DNA of 64,000 nucleotides from Paenibacillus periandrae. GTDB lineage: Bacteria; Bacillota; Bacilli; Paenibacillales; NBRC-103111. The stretch's first letter is position 1. Every line of letters begins with the position of its first letter. Below, in pieces: positions 25,528-34,258 of this stretch. Under the pieces are notes generated by a model. That model was not told the DNA's origin and did not search any database. It worked only from the letters and a program-made list of their open reading frames with translations. The DNA is taken from assembly GCF_022458865.1 (NCBI RefSeq), contig NZ_JAJNMU010000016.1, positions 1 through 64,000 on the forward strand, given 5' to 3'. Position numbers and translations under genes: made by a program.

Positions 25528-27252
25528 TTATTCCGCCTTTTGGGCAGGACTTGATAACGCCGCACATTCCCGAAAGGCAAAATGTTGGCAGCCCACGCAT
25601 TTGTTGTAATCGAGCCTTTTCAGAGCATAATTGATGGCTTCCCCTGTATGCTCGAAGAAATGGTCATGCCCAATTTCCACATCAAGGCCTGTCTTTTTCA
25701 TGAAAGCTCTTGGTTGATGTTGAATACCAGAAATGAGCACGATCCCGCCTGCATGGGTAACATGCTTCACAATATGGGCCAGGTTCGCCGCTCCTGTCGA
25801 GTCCATGAAGGGTACCCTTGCCATACGAAGCAGCAGCATTCGGTGATGTTCTTGGAGGGAATCCATAATTGAATGCTCAAACGTGCTCGCTACACCAAAA
25901 AATAAAGGACCGTCAATCGAATATATACTCAGCTGTGGGCAATCATGGCCTTCGCTCACCATATAGGATTTTACTTTTTCATGCTTCAGAGACGGATCTG
26001 GAAGCACCTTGGCTACTCCCAGCGTATCGCTCATCCGTTTGACAAACAGAAGCACTGCCATAATCAATCCAATTACAACTGCCATTGTTAAATCTGTAAA
26101 TACCGTAAGCAGGAACGTGATGACGAGCACAACAGAGTCACTGGTTCTGGTTTTGAGTATTTCTGCAAAATGCTTACGTTCACTCATATTCCAGGCCACA
26201 ACCATCAGGATCGGTGCCATGCTGGCTAGAGGAATGGCCGAGGCCAACGGAGCAAATAAGATCAGGATCAATAATACAACAATACCATGTACAACACCGG
26301 ACATAGGCGATGCGGCACCATTTTTAATATTCGTTGCTGTTCGCGCAATCGCGCCTGTTGCCGGTATCCCCCCAAATAAAGGAGTCACCATATTCGCGAT
26401 TCCTTGACCGATCAGCTCCTTGTTGCTGTTGTGTCGGCTGCCTGTCATTCCATCTGCGACAACAGCCGACAACAAGGATTCAATCCCGCCAAGCATCGCA
26501 ATGACAAAAGCGGACGGGAGCAGCCCGATGATTTTATCGAAGGATAGCTGAGGTAGCTGGAGGCTGGGCAGGGTGCTTGGAATGTCCCCATAGGTTGATC
26601 CGATTGTAGCCACTTCACCTCTGAATAATAAGGCCGCTACGATTGCCGAAACAATTAACCCTACTAATGAACCCGGAATTTTAGCACTCAGTTTGGGCAT
26701 AACAAGAATAACCCCTAAGCTGATAAGGGCTGTTAGCATAGTCCACACATTCGCCGTAGATATATGCAGCACCAATTCCTTCATGTTCGAAACAAAACCC
26801 TCATGGCGCTCCAAGTTTGTCAGCCCCAGAAAATTACCAATCTGACCCGTAAAGATAATAACGGCGATACCCGAAGTAAATCCGATCGTGACAGGTCGCG
26901 GAATGTACTTGATCAACACCCCAAGCCTCAATATCCCCATCAAGACCAGAAGGATGCCTCCCATCATACCGGCTATCAGTAAATCTTCGTACCCATACTG
27001 CATCACAATAGCAAATAAAATCGGAATAAACGCGCCTGTCGGACCACCAATCTGGAATTTGGAGCCACCAAGCAGTGAGATAAGAATACCGGCCACAATT
27101 GTCGTGTAAATGCCAAACTGCGGCTTTACCCCGGAGGCAATAGCAAAAGCCATCCCAAGAGGGATGGCAACAACGGCGACTATTAATCCTGATATGAGGT
27201 CTCGACGCAGCATTTGATAATTATAGCCTTCAAATCTCCCATACCCCTTCAT
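25528..27252 (-). CDS. SulP family anion permease with STAS domain
   Basis: 574 aa from ATG 27252 (M16 of the open frame, MKGYGRFEG). About 11-12 membrane segments, with GLIVAVVAIPLGMAFAIASG and GGSKFQIGGPTGAFIP as the sulfate-transporter signature region. The cytosolic STAS domain at ~430-550 contains LRMARVPFMDSTGAANL. The Cys-rich tail (CVGCQHFAFREC) is unusual. SulP proteins import sulfate, bicarbonate or other anions. Paired with an ArsR-type gene upstream, so probably controlled by it. Confidence 0.85.
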   Translation of the reverse strand: MKGYGRFEGYNYQMLRRDLISGLIVAVVAIPLGMAFAIASGVKPQFGIYTTIVAGILISLLGGSKFQIGGPTGAFIPILFAIVMQYGYEDLLIAGMMGGILLVLMGILRLGVLIKYIPRPVTIGFTSGIAVIIFTGQIGNFLGLTNLERHEGFVSNMKELVLHISTANVWTMLTALISLGVILVMPKLSAKIPGSLVGLIVSAIVAALLFRGEVATIGSTYGDIPSTLPSLQLPQLSFDKIIGLLPSAFVIAMLGGIESLLSAVVADGMTGSRHNSNKELIGQGIANMVTPLFGGIPATGAIARTATNIKNGAASPMSGVVHGIVVLLILILFAPLASAIPLASMAPILMVVAWNMSERKHFAEILKTRTSDSVVLVITFLLTVFTDLTMAVVIGLIMAVLLFVKRMSDTLGVAKVLPDPSLKHEKVKSYMVSEGHDCPQLSIYSIDGPLFFGVASTFEHSIMDSLQEHHRMLLLRMARVPFMDSTGAANLAHIVKHVTHAGGIVLISGIQHQPRAFMKKTGLDVEIGHDHFFEHTGEAINYALKRLDYNKCVGCQHFAFRECAALSSPAQKAE

Positions 27253-27363
27253 AACAACCCTTCTTCTCATATATTTGATTATTTGAATATATAGCAATAA
27301 TAAGACTAATAAACAAAAAAATCAATACCTCATTCTGAAGAACCTTACACCGGTGTAAAGAGC

Positions 27364-27696
27364 CTATTGTTCTGAGGCTCGCATGCTTTCCAGAAGCGAA
27401 ATGGTGCCCACCAGATGGTTATCAAATATTTGTTTGGTAACCTGCAGCAAGTCCTTCACCAAGGGATCACGTAGGCTGTATACCACCGTTGTCCCCTCTT
27501 TGCTGCCATAGACAACATTTTTATTTCTTAATACTGAAAGCTGCTGCGAAACTGCTGAGCCTTCACTGCCGATAATAGCTTGTATCTCATTGACATTCTT
27601 ATCTCCCTCGCAAAGAACTTCAAGGATGCGAATTCTCATCGGATGGGCCAACGCTTTGTAAAAATCAGCTTTAAATTGCTGGAGCTCAAGGTTCAT
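27364..27696 (-). CDS. ArsR family winged-helix regulator
   Basis: 110 aa. HTH_5 fold: HPMRIRILEVLCEGDKNVNE, then GSEGSAVSQQLSVLR as the recognition helix, then the wing. No clear metal-binding CxC motif; a single Cys (Cys30) is in the ELCxC-like position. Divergence from metal sensors suggests sensing of redox or a thiol/anion signal. It is 111 bp upstream of the SulP gene on the same strand. Confidence 0.85.
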   Translation of the reverse strand: MNLELQQFKADFYKALAHPMRIRILEVLCEGDKNVNEIQAIIGSEGSAVSQQLSVLRNKNVVYGSKEGTTVVYSLRDPLVKDLLQVTKQIFDNHLVGTISLLESMRASEQ

Positions 27697-27912
27697 AGTG
27701 ATTTCTCCTCATAGATTCAAATATATAAATATTATCATATCATAAAACGATTCCTGTACAACTTTCATCCACACTAATCGACATTTTTTTAAGCAGGAAC
27801 AATAGCTTGCTTTTTTTATGCAAACTCCTTATATTCAAATAACAAGATATTTAGTATTAACTAGATCACATATCGAGCAGGTATACTTAAATACAAATGA
27901 GGAATTAATCAT

Positions 27913-28479
27913 ATGACCACTAGACAGCTTGTTATTGATCAAGGCCTTGATTTTTTACAAAGGGTTGGCTCCGAACAGGTATGCAAGGTATGTATTATGA
28001 ATGGGGGTTCATGCTGCAGCGGATGTGTTCATCTGGCTGATGGAAGGGGCTGTACCCTTAGAAATACAAGCTGCACGGCATGGCTATGCGGATTTCTTGG
28101 ATTTTTTCTATATGAAACGGGGCTTTATCAGGAATGGACTGAATTCTGGAGACAGGTCCCTGGTCGTAATTATCGTATGGATAACACACCCGATATTTTC
28201 CCTATATCCAAAGCCTTGCCCAAACGAAACCTTCAATTTCTGAGTCACGAGCTTGCGGAGGATTTAAATGCCTTGTCCCTGCTGCATCCGCAAAAACGTT
28301 ATATTCTTGACTTGAGGGAACAAATCGATAGTTGCCTGGACGAGTTATTTTATTGGAAAAGTCCTGAGAAACAGACCACTATTAAAAATAAATTGCGATT
28401 GTTATCAAAGGATTTTTCCCGGTTTAATCAAGCTTTGGCCAGCTACCGCAAAGATACTGAGTCCAGTGTGAATTCATGA
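27913..28479 (+). CDS. Cys-rich protein of unknown function
   Basis: 188 aa, cytoplasmic. The N-terminal third is packed with cysteines: CKVC, GGSCCSGC, CTLRNTSCTAWLC. This resembles zinc- or iron-sulfur-binding YkgJ/DUF-type proteins, but I cannot name the family. The C-terminal half is helical, with LSHELAEDLNALSLLHPQKR. Read in the opposite direction from the ArsR gene. No operon partner. Confidence 0.65.
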   Translation: MTTRQLVIDQGLDFLQRVGSEQVCKVCIMNGGSCCSGCVHLADGRGCTLRNTSCTAWLCGFLGFFLYETGLYQEWTEFWRQVPGRNYRMDNTPDIFPISKALPKRNLQFLSHELAEDLNALSLLHPQKRYILDLREQIDSCLDELFYWKSPEKQTTIKNKLRLLSKDFSRFNQALASYRKDTESSVNS

Positions 28480-28480
28480 G

Positions 28481-28515
28481 AAAAAAGCCCGCTGCATCCG
28501 TTTATCACAGTGGGC
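28481..28515 (-). terminator. Intrinsic terminator
   Basis: Stem gcccgctg (28487-28494) with cagtgggc (28508-28515), one mismatch, followed on the minus strand by six T. It serves the minus-strand ORF at 28539 and may also help the Cys-rich gene converging on it. Confidence 0.7.
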
Positions 28516-28538
28516 CTCATTGTATGAACATGCTTAAG

Positions 28539-28862
28539 CTATACCATTTTCCGTTTTCTCTTAGCAAATAGCCATACTGCAAGCAGCACGATTACCGCCC
28601 CAATGGCTGCAGGAAAGTAGGGAAACCCTGGCGAGCCGGCCGTCTGGGCTGCATCCGAATCGCCGGTATGCCTAGCATGGTTGTGTGTTGATGACTGACT
28701 GTCATTTCCCTTTGCCGTCTGATTGGCAGACTGCTGCTTGAACGTGACCAGCTGCAGCTGATCCGTAGTGCCATTCTCTTTGGTCAACCAGGAGGAAATG
28801 ATGTTTTTGCCTTTCCATACGGTCGGATCAACCGAAGCCAAATGATAATGAATATCAATCAA
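28539..28862 (-). CDS. C-terminally membrane-anchored small protein, probably truncated
   Basis: 107 aa from TTG 28862, with no good ribosome site and an in-frame TAA three codons earlier. After a ~45 aa beta-rich segment come a polar His-containing linker (THNHARH) and a C-terminal membrane helix AAIGAVIVLLAVWLF followed by AKRKRKMV. This is the tail pattern of a surface protein anchored by its C-terminus, so I suspect the 5' part was lost. Function unknown. Confidence 0.45.
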   Translation of the reverse strand: MIDIHYHLASVDPTVWKGKNIISSWLTKENGTTDQLQLVTFKQQSANQTAKGNDSQSSTHNHARHTGDSDAAQTAGSPGFPYFPAAIGAVIVLLAVWLFAKRKRKMV

Positions 28863-28980
28863 TGGATATTACTGACCACATTATTGATAATAACGCTGTA
28901 TATAAGCGGTTATTGGCTATCATAAAATTTTCTGATTCATTATCAAACAATTCTTATAGAACGAATTCGGACACAAAATG

Positions 28981-29005
28981 AAAAACGCTCTTTCTCTAAA
29001 GAGCG
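28981..29005 (-). terminator. Intrinsic terminator of the LysR gene
   Basis: Perfect 8-bp stem cgctcttt (28986-28993)/aaagagcg (28998-29005) with loop ctct, which contains part of the stop codon, followed on the minus strand by five T. Confidence 0.75.
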
Positions 29006-29910
29006 CTCTGTTTCACATGAAAGTATCGTTCCACGTCCTTGCAAAAAGCGATTTCCGCAGGTGTCAGCTTGGCCTGCTTGCGCACTACAAAACCGTTCGT
29101 CCTTTTCAGATTCAACGAAGCTACCTTCCTGACCTCAAGCTCACCGATTTTCTTATCATCTGCGACCGTTGTATAGGGAAGAAAAGCTAAGCCCAGCTGA
29201 GATTTTACAGCTCTCTTGATCATTTCAAAATTACTCATTTGTAAAAACCGCACCTTAACCTGATGCTTCTCCAACTGCTCGGCAATGTACTGCTGCAAAT
29301 ATGGGCTTTGTGGCAGCAGTATCGTTTGATTTTGCAAATCTCTGCAGTAAATTACCTTTCTAAGGGCCCACGGATGACCTGCTGGTAAAATGAGTAAAAA
29401 ATCATCTTCAAAAAGCACCGAAATGTCGTATTGATTATGTATATATTCATCCTTTGCATAAATCGGCATGAACGCAAGGTTCGTCCTGCCCTCACGAAGA
29501 CAACGCACCAAATCCTCATAGCAATGTGTATAGACTTCAAGTAATTGCTTCGGAAAAGCAACATGAAAATGCATCAAAATATCTGTAAAAAAATATCCGG
29601 CAATATAATTGCTCACATAAACCGACAGGATCGATTCCTGTTGGGAAACATTTTTGATCTTGATCGACGCTTCATCAACCAGCTCGGTCATGAGCTTCGC
29701 ATAATTCAGCAAAATCTCACCCTGCTTCGTTAACTGCACGGTTTTGCCTGAACGGTGGAACAGTGTCGTTTTGAACATTTCTTCCAGCTGTTGGATATGA
29801 TTACTGATCGTGGGCTGGGAGCAATAAAGACGTCTCGCAGTTTCCGTAAACGAACTGCAATCGGCAAGAACAATGAAAGTTTCAATCTTTTCTAATATTT
29901 TCAGATTCAT
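28996..29910 (-). CDS. LysR family transcriptional regulator
   Basis: 304 aa from ATG 29910; TTG 29919 is the alternative. The N-terminal winged HTH shows SSFTETARRLYCSQPTISNHIQQLE. The rest is the two-lobed periplasmic-binding-like effector domain, with LAFMPIYAKDE and the late GLAFLPYTTVAD typical of the CysB/CbbR group. Its target is unclear: it is flanked by a divergent toxin-antitoxin-like pair and a membrane-protein remnant. Confidence 0.88.
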   Translation of the reverse strand: MNLKILEKIETFIVLADCSSFTETARRLYCSQPTISNHIQQLEEMFKTTLFHRSGKTVQLTKQGEILLNYAKLMTELVDEASIKIKNVSQQESILSVYVSNYIAGYFFTDILMHFHVAFPKQLLEVYTHCYEDLVRCLREGRTNLAFMPIYAKDEYIHNQYDISVLFEDDFLLILPAGHPWALRKVIYCRDLQNQTILLPQSPYLQQYIAEQLEKHQVKVRFLQMSNFEMIKRAVKSQLGLAFLPYTTVADDKKIGELEVRKVASLNLKRTNGFVVRKQAKLTPAEIAFCKDVERYFHVKQSAL

Positions 29911-30066
29911 ACACCTCAATGTGGTAGAAAAACTGCAAAGCTACTTCTTATTGATAAAGATTATCATTATCAGATTATGGAGTCAATACATATACCGTTC
30001 ATTATCCGATATACCCCGAAAAAGAAAAGTTTATTCGAAGCTTATACAGAATAAGGAGGTGCTTAC

Positions 30067-30405
30067 TTGATGGATAATGCCAAACAAAAGCTGCATAGCC
30101 GTCTGGAACAATGGAAAACAGCTGCCAGTCAACTCATATCCGGTTCCGAGGACAAACAAGAAGCCACTATTCTCGATCTCGATCCCGTTCTTCTTGATAA
30201 GTGTCATGATCTTGCAGAACAACAGCAAACAACGGTAAGTGCCGTGATTAATGATATTTTGCAGCAGCATTGGGTGCAAGCCCAAACCATGCCACAGCAA
30301 ATCATTACCATTCAACAGCTGGAGCGCAATCCCTTGCTCTATCTGGACCAATTAACAAGCAGGGAATTTAACCGCTACGGAGGTGAACCGTATGCCGAGG
30401 ATTGA
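30067..30405 (+). CDS. Antitoxin-like ribbon-helix-helix protein
   Basis: 112 aa from TTG 30067, or 111 from ATG 30070. Both fit the aaggaggt just upstream. The central region (ATILDLDPVLLDKCHDLAEQ, then TTVSAVINDIL) has the beta-helix-helix pattern of an RHH DNA-binding antitoxin. The C-terminal tail would wrap the toxin. It overlaps the PIN-like gene downstream by 14 bp, the usual arrangement of type II antitoxin-toxin operons. Confidence 0.6.
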   Translation: MMDNAKQKLHSRLEQWKTAASQLISGSEDKQEATILDLDPVLLDKCHDLAEQQQTTVSAVINDILQQHWVQAQTMPQQIITIQQLERNPLLYLDQLTSREFNRYGGEPYAED

Positions 30406-30859
30406 GGAAATAAATTACCATCAGGCTGTTTTTTTGGATCAGACCGCATTGACAGCCCTCATGGATGAACAACAAACCGACTACAATCGGGCAAGAGCGC
30501 TTTTTCTTGACCTTGATGATTTGGAGCGTCCGCTCATTACAACGAATTATGTGATATTTGATACGCATCAGTGGCTGCGAAATCGCTGCAGCTTTGATCA
30601 TGCGCAATTTTTTATCGATATTATCGATCAGTCTGTTGCCAAAGGTGTCCTTAAGGTGATATCCGGTAGCCCTGAGCTTGAGCAAGAATCCAAGCAGCTC
30701 ATTGGAAGCTGTCCCGAGCTTCGCCTGTCATTAAGTGAGGCGTTAACGGCTGTCGTTATGCTCTCTTATCAGGTCAAACGGATTTTCACCTTTAATCCGA
30801 ACCATTCTTTTCTCCCGAAGCTGGATGGCGAAATCAAAGTGATGCCGAGCGGAGTGTAG
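30392..30859 (+). CDS. PIN-domain-like protein (VapC-type toxin or relative)
   Basis: 155 aa from ATG 30392, preceded by acggaggtg. The PIN fold pattern is visible: VFLDQTALTALMDE (first acidic residue), ITTNYVIFDTHQWL (TTxxVxxE/D), LSLSEALTAVVM, and a final IFTFNPNHSFL. The canonical third Asp is Glu and the fourth (TFDxxF) is Asn. It may thus be a weak or inactive RNase. In canonical VapC these four residues bind Mg2+. Pairs with the RHH-like gene upstream. Confidence 0.6.
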   Translation: MPRIEEINYHQAVFLDQTALTALMDEQQTDYNRARALFLDLDDLERPLITTNYVIFDTHQWLRNRCSFDHAQFFIDIIDQSVAKGVLKVISGSPELEQESKQLIGSCPELRLSLSEALTAVVMLSYQVKRIFTFNPNHSFLPKLDGEIKVMPSGV

Positions 30860-30885
30860 ATGTTGTTAAGACGCAAATTGACTAA

Positions 30886-30928
30886 TAAATAAACCGGAGT
30901 TCCGCTAATCGGAGCTGCGGTTTATTTA
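30886..30928 (+). terminator. Strong intrinsic terminator
   Basis: Eleven perfect base pairs, taaataaaccg (30886-30896) with cggtttattta (30918-30928), plus a second inner stem of about seven pairs. It closes the antitoxin/PIN operon and works in both directions. Confidence 0.85.
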
Positions 30929-31033
30929 CTATTTCTTCTATTATAACTGTGATCTGGATATACGTGAATAATCAGGGAAAGGATGCGGAAATATAGGTTT
31001 AGTTACAAACAGCTCATTCGAAGGAGGTTTGGA

Positions 31034-31495
31034 ATGAAGAAATATTTAGGCTGTCTGACCCTTCTTTTATGTTTCCATTTGTCAACCGTTTCAGCCAGTG
31101 AAATCAAAAGTCCTTCCATTCAGATTCAAGAGTCTGATCAAGAGCAAATCCAACCCCTATCAAGAAATAGAGGCAGCTATCGTTCACCCTCTGGATCATT
31201 TTCAGGAGGTAATAGGGCTACCCCAGGAAATGGGTATACGACCGGACCAAGATCCCCTTCCAGCAATGTAACACGCAATCCAAGAAATCAATCGGGACAA
31301 CAGGCGAGCCCAACAAGTCGCTGGGGTGGTTTCTTAGGAGGGCTTGCAACTGGAGCTATCATTGGACATTTGTTGAATCCTTTTGGTTTTGGTGGTGGAG
31401 GGGGGGGTTTTTCGCTCATCGGGATTCTTTTTTGGGGTGTTATCATCTACTTCGGCTATAGATGGTTTAAAAATTACAGGGAGAAAAACAGATGA
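31034..31495 (+). CDS. Exported Gly/Ser-rich membrane protein
   Basis: 153 aa from ATG 31034, placed after gaaggaggtttgga; the open frame starts earlier at 30983. It has a signal peptide (MKKYLGCLTLLLCFHLSTVSA), a polar Ser/Asn/Pro/Arg linker, a glycine-rich segment with GGGGGGF, and a C-terminal membrane helix ILFWGVIIYFGYRWF with a basic tail. The family is unassigned. ATGA overlap couples it to the YxcD-like gene. The low-complexity middle makes any match unreliable. Confidence 0.7.
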   Translation: MKKYLGCLTLLLCFHLSTVSASEIKSPSIQIQESDQEQIQPLSRNRGSYRSPSGSFSGGNRATPGNGYTTGPRSPSSNVTRNPRNQSGQQASPTSRWGGFLGGLATGAIIGHLLNPFGFGGGGGGFSLIGILFWGVIIYFGYRWFKNYREKNR

Positions 31496-31812
31496 AAATT
31501 ATTTTTAATGAACAGGATCTCATCGATTCAACCTGTGTATTTGGTGCCATTACCTACCATGAGGTTATTGAAAATATTCAAGCCGAATTGCATCACGAGG
31601 AAGGAAAAGGAATTACAGCAACTCTGCATACATCCAACAATCAAAAGAACTATCAGCTATCGGAGCAGGACATTATAGATGGTGCGGCCCTTTACTTGGA
31701 AGAGTATCATCATTTTGACCCTAATCAACTAGTGATTCAGTTATTTTATGAGGAGGAAACCGGATTCGCAGCAGAGATCGAAAACCTTTTACTAACAAAA
31801 AAAACGTATTAG
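31492..31812 (+). CDS. YxcD-like DUF2653 protein
   Basis: 106 aa, acidic, cytoplasmic. MKIIFNEQDLIDSTCVFGA and a later repeat of the same theme (YQLSEQDIIDGAALYLEEYH) suggest two related halves, as in the DUF2653/YxcD family of Bacillus. No enzymatic motif. It is translationally coupled to the preceding membrane protein gene, which suggests a shared envelope-related role, otherwise unknown. Confidence 0.65.
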   Translation: MKIIFNEQDLIDSTCVFGAITYHEVIENIQAELHHEEGKGITATLHTSNNQKNYQLSEQDIIDGAALYLEEYHHFDPNQLVIQLFYEEETGFAAEIENLLLTKKTY

Positions 31813-31822
31813 CCCTACAAAA

Positions 31823-31856
31823 AAGAATGCTGACGAATTCATTCGGCAGCATTCTT
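31823..31856. terminator. Bidirectional intrinsic terminator
   Basis: Ten perfect base pairs, aagaatgctg (31823-31832) with cagcattctt (31847-31856), between the convergent YxcD-like and flavoprotein genes. A-run on the left suits the minus-strand gene, T on the right the plus-strand one. Confidence 0.8.
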
Positions 31857-31886
31857 AATGTGCTTAAATTTACATATACAAAATGA

Positions 31887-32450
31887 TCAGGATTTAATCA
31901 TATCGTGATCAACATAACGCTCACCGTTGATTTCACTAATGACATTAATCGCTACCTTTGCGCCATCTCCGGCAGTAATGATCGTATGCACACTCACACC
32001 TGCTGCTGTTCCCGCTGCCCAGATACCTTCAACCGAAGTTTTGCCTTCTGGTGTAGTGGCATATATCGTTTTAATGCGAGGTTCAGTTGCCGGTTTGGTT
32101 TCAATCCCGATTTGCTGCGCAAGGTCGGTAAGTACACCCGTTGCCAGAATGAGATGCTTGCCCTCATAGTGTGCACCTTCGGTCCCAACCTGAAAGCCCT
32201 CCGAGGCTTTAGCGATTTGAATCGCTTTTCCTTGAATGAATTCGGCTCCGAATTTGGCAGCCTGCTTTTTCCCGAGTTCAATCAGGTCCGGTCCGGTTAT
32301 TTCCGATACACCATAATGATTTTCAACCCAGGCACGTTTGGTAATGCTTTGATCATTGTCGATAACCAATGTTTTCTTCCCTGCTTTTGCCGCGAATAAC
32401 GCCGCACTCGCCCCTGCAGGACCCGCTCCAATTACAATAATATCGTACAT
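31887..32450 (-). CDS. Short thioredoxin-reductase-like FAD protein
   Basis: 187 aa, about 60% of TrxB length. It has the FAD loop VIGAGPAGASAALFAAKAG and the closing motif EGIWAAGTAAG with the final FAD-binding Asp (TAGDGAKVA). The central NADPH domain and its CxxC are missing and the two FAD halves are joined directly. The frame is clean and a terminator follows, so it looks like a genuine single-domain family rather than a pseudogene. Electron donor unknown. Confidence 0.75.
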   Translation of the reverse strand: MYDIIVIGAGPAGASAALFAAKAGKKTLVIDNDQSITKRAWVENHYGVSEITGPDLIELGKKQAAKFGAEFIQGKAIQIAKASEGFQVGTEGAHYEGKHLILATGVLTDLAQQIGIETKPATEPRIKTIYATTPEGKTSVEGIWAAGTAAGVSVHTIITAGDGAKVAINVISEINGERYVDHDMIKS

Positions 32451-32604
32451 TCTGAACTTCTCCCTTCAATTATTATTCCTGTTATTTCCACTGATGCAGC
32501 TATAGCTTGTCGGTAATTTCTATGCTACACAAAGCCCCGATCAAAGTCAAAATCACCGCTAAAACACGGATGTATCTTCACCGAATAGGCTTCGATCAGA
32601 AGCT

Positions 32605-34236
32605 TTACTTATAAACACTGTCGTAGGCTTTTTGGTAAATTTTCATATATTGCGGCAGATTCAGACCATCAAGTCCTTTCACATAGGCATCCCAGTCATT
32701 ATTGAGATTTTTACGGCCAATAATAAACTCGACCATCGACGTTTTGACATAGGCATTGATCGTTGTTCGCAGCTGATTCGCTGCATCGGCATCCTGAGGG
32801 TCCATGAAGATGCTTATCGGATACATCTCTTTTGGTTGGTACTTCTCATACTTTTGCGTTGCCAAATACAGCCGGTATTCATAGCCGCCATTTCCGAGTG
32901 GATCCTGAGGCACGGCAAACGATTCCCGATAATCACGTGTCCGCAGCGACGACCCCATCTGGCTCCAATGTTCATTTTGCTGCTGAATCGAATCAAATTC
33001 CGGAGCCGTTATATATTTGGCTGGACGTCCGCGAACATCCTTCTCCTCTGGCTTGGCTTTGGACCACCATTTTCCTTCCGGTCCAAATATCGATAACAAA
33101 GCAGCTTCCTCCGTATACATATAATCGGCGAGCTTCATGGCTGCTATTGCTTTTTCCTTTGAAGCTTTGTTGGTAATAGCAAACGTCCCGTTGCCAACCC
33201 CTGCAAAATACCCGCTCAGCTGCACGCCATCCGGCCCTTTGAGCGGCGGAACCGCATCATAATCCTTATGTCGTGTTTTACCTGGAGCCGTATCGACAAC
33301 CATCCCGATGTGTCCTGCCGTAAATGAGCCGAGGATCGCCGTATCCGGATTATTGCCCAGCTGCTTCAAGCCATCCTGATTTTGTGTAAATGAGGCTTGA
33401 TCGATCAGACCCTCCTTGTATAGACGATTCATATATTCCAAGCCCTTTTTCCATTCTGGCTTATTGGGTGCAAAATCCACCTTGCCATCCTTCATCGTGA
33501 AATAATCTGCGGAATTGTTATAAATAAATGCCGACATCAGAAATCCGTCAATATTGCCATGCCATGTTGCTGGATCCCCTGCGCCGCTAAGTGGAATTTC
33601 GTCTGCTTTGCCATTGCCGTTAGGGTCCTTCTCTTTGAAGGCCTTCAATACTTGGTAGTATTCCTCAGTCGTGGTTGGCATGCTTAAGCCGAGCTTTTCC
33701 AGCCACTTCGTGTTGATCCACATCTTTTGTGCATACCAGCAATGATAGCATTCGTTAATCTGCGGTATCGAATATATTTTACCGTCCGGCGCCGTAATCC
33801 CCTTTTGTAAATACGGGATGTCCTTGAACGCTTTTTTTACGTTGGGCGCATATTGATCGATCAGGTCATTCAGTGGAATAAACACACCCTGCTGCCCATA
33901 CTTCAACTGCTCAGCCTGTGTCAAATTCCCATCCAAAAACAGCTCCGGATAATCCCCGCTTGCCAGCAGCAGCTGCTTTTTGTCATTCAGGCCGGCATTG
34001 GGAACAACCTCCCATTTGAACTTGATATTCAATTTGTTCTCGACATATTTACTGAATGTATTCGTCTCCAAATTTTCCACATCCGCCCGCTGTCCACTGA
34101 ACACAGACAAAGTTATCGGGGCATTGCCATCCTTGGGTGCCGCTTCCTTATCCCCCTCGGGATTGCCGCTGCAAGCCGTAACGAGCAGCATCAGGCTTAG
34201 AGCCCATGCACAGCATGCCGTGATTTTTTTATTCAT
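32605..34236 (-). CDS. Sugar ABC transporter substrate-binding lipoprotein (LipO-type)
   Basis: 543 aa. Lipobox LVTAC with lipidated Cys22, then a family 1 extracellular binding protein of the large LipO/LplA type common in Paenibacillus. Recognisable blocks: FSKYVENKLNIKFKWEVVP, LLLASGDYPELFLDG, MWINTKWLEKLGLSMPTT. It would bind oligosaccharides or polysaccharide fragments outside the membrane. Third gene of the transporter operon after two permeases; no ATPase is encoded here, so a shared MsmX-type ATPase is expected. Confidence 0.9.
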   Translation of the reverse strand: MNKKITACCAWALSLMLLVTACSGNPEGDKEAAPKDGNAPITLSVFSGQRADVENLETNTFSKYVENKLNIKFKWEVVPNAGLNDKKQLLLASGDYPELFLDGNLTQAEQLKYGQQGVFIPLNDLIDQYAPNVKKAFKDIPYLQKGITAPDGKIYSIPQINECYHCWYAQKMWINTKWLEKLGLSMPTTTEEYYQVLKAFKEKDPNGNGKADEIPLSGAGDPATWHGNIDGFLMSAFIYNNSADYFTMKDGKVDFAPNKPEWKKGLEYMNRLYKEGLIDQASFTQNQDGLKQLGNNPDTAILGSFTAGHIGMVVDTAPGKTRHKDYDAVPPLKGPDGVQLSGYFAGVGNGTFAITNKASKEKAIAAMKLADYMYTEEAALLSIFGPEGKWWSKAKPEEKDVRGRPAKYITAPEFDSIQQQNEHWSQMGSSLRTRDYRESFAVPQDPLGNGGYEYRLYLATQKYEKYQPKEMYPISIFMDPQDADAANQLRTTINAYVKTSMVEFIIGRKNLNNDWDAYVKGLDGLNLPQYMKIYQKAYDSVYK

Positions 34237-34258
34237 AATAACGCTCCCTCATTTCAAT

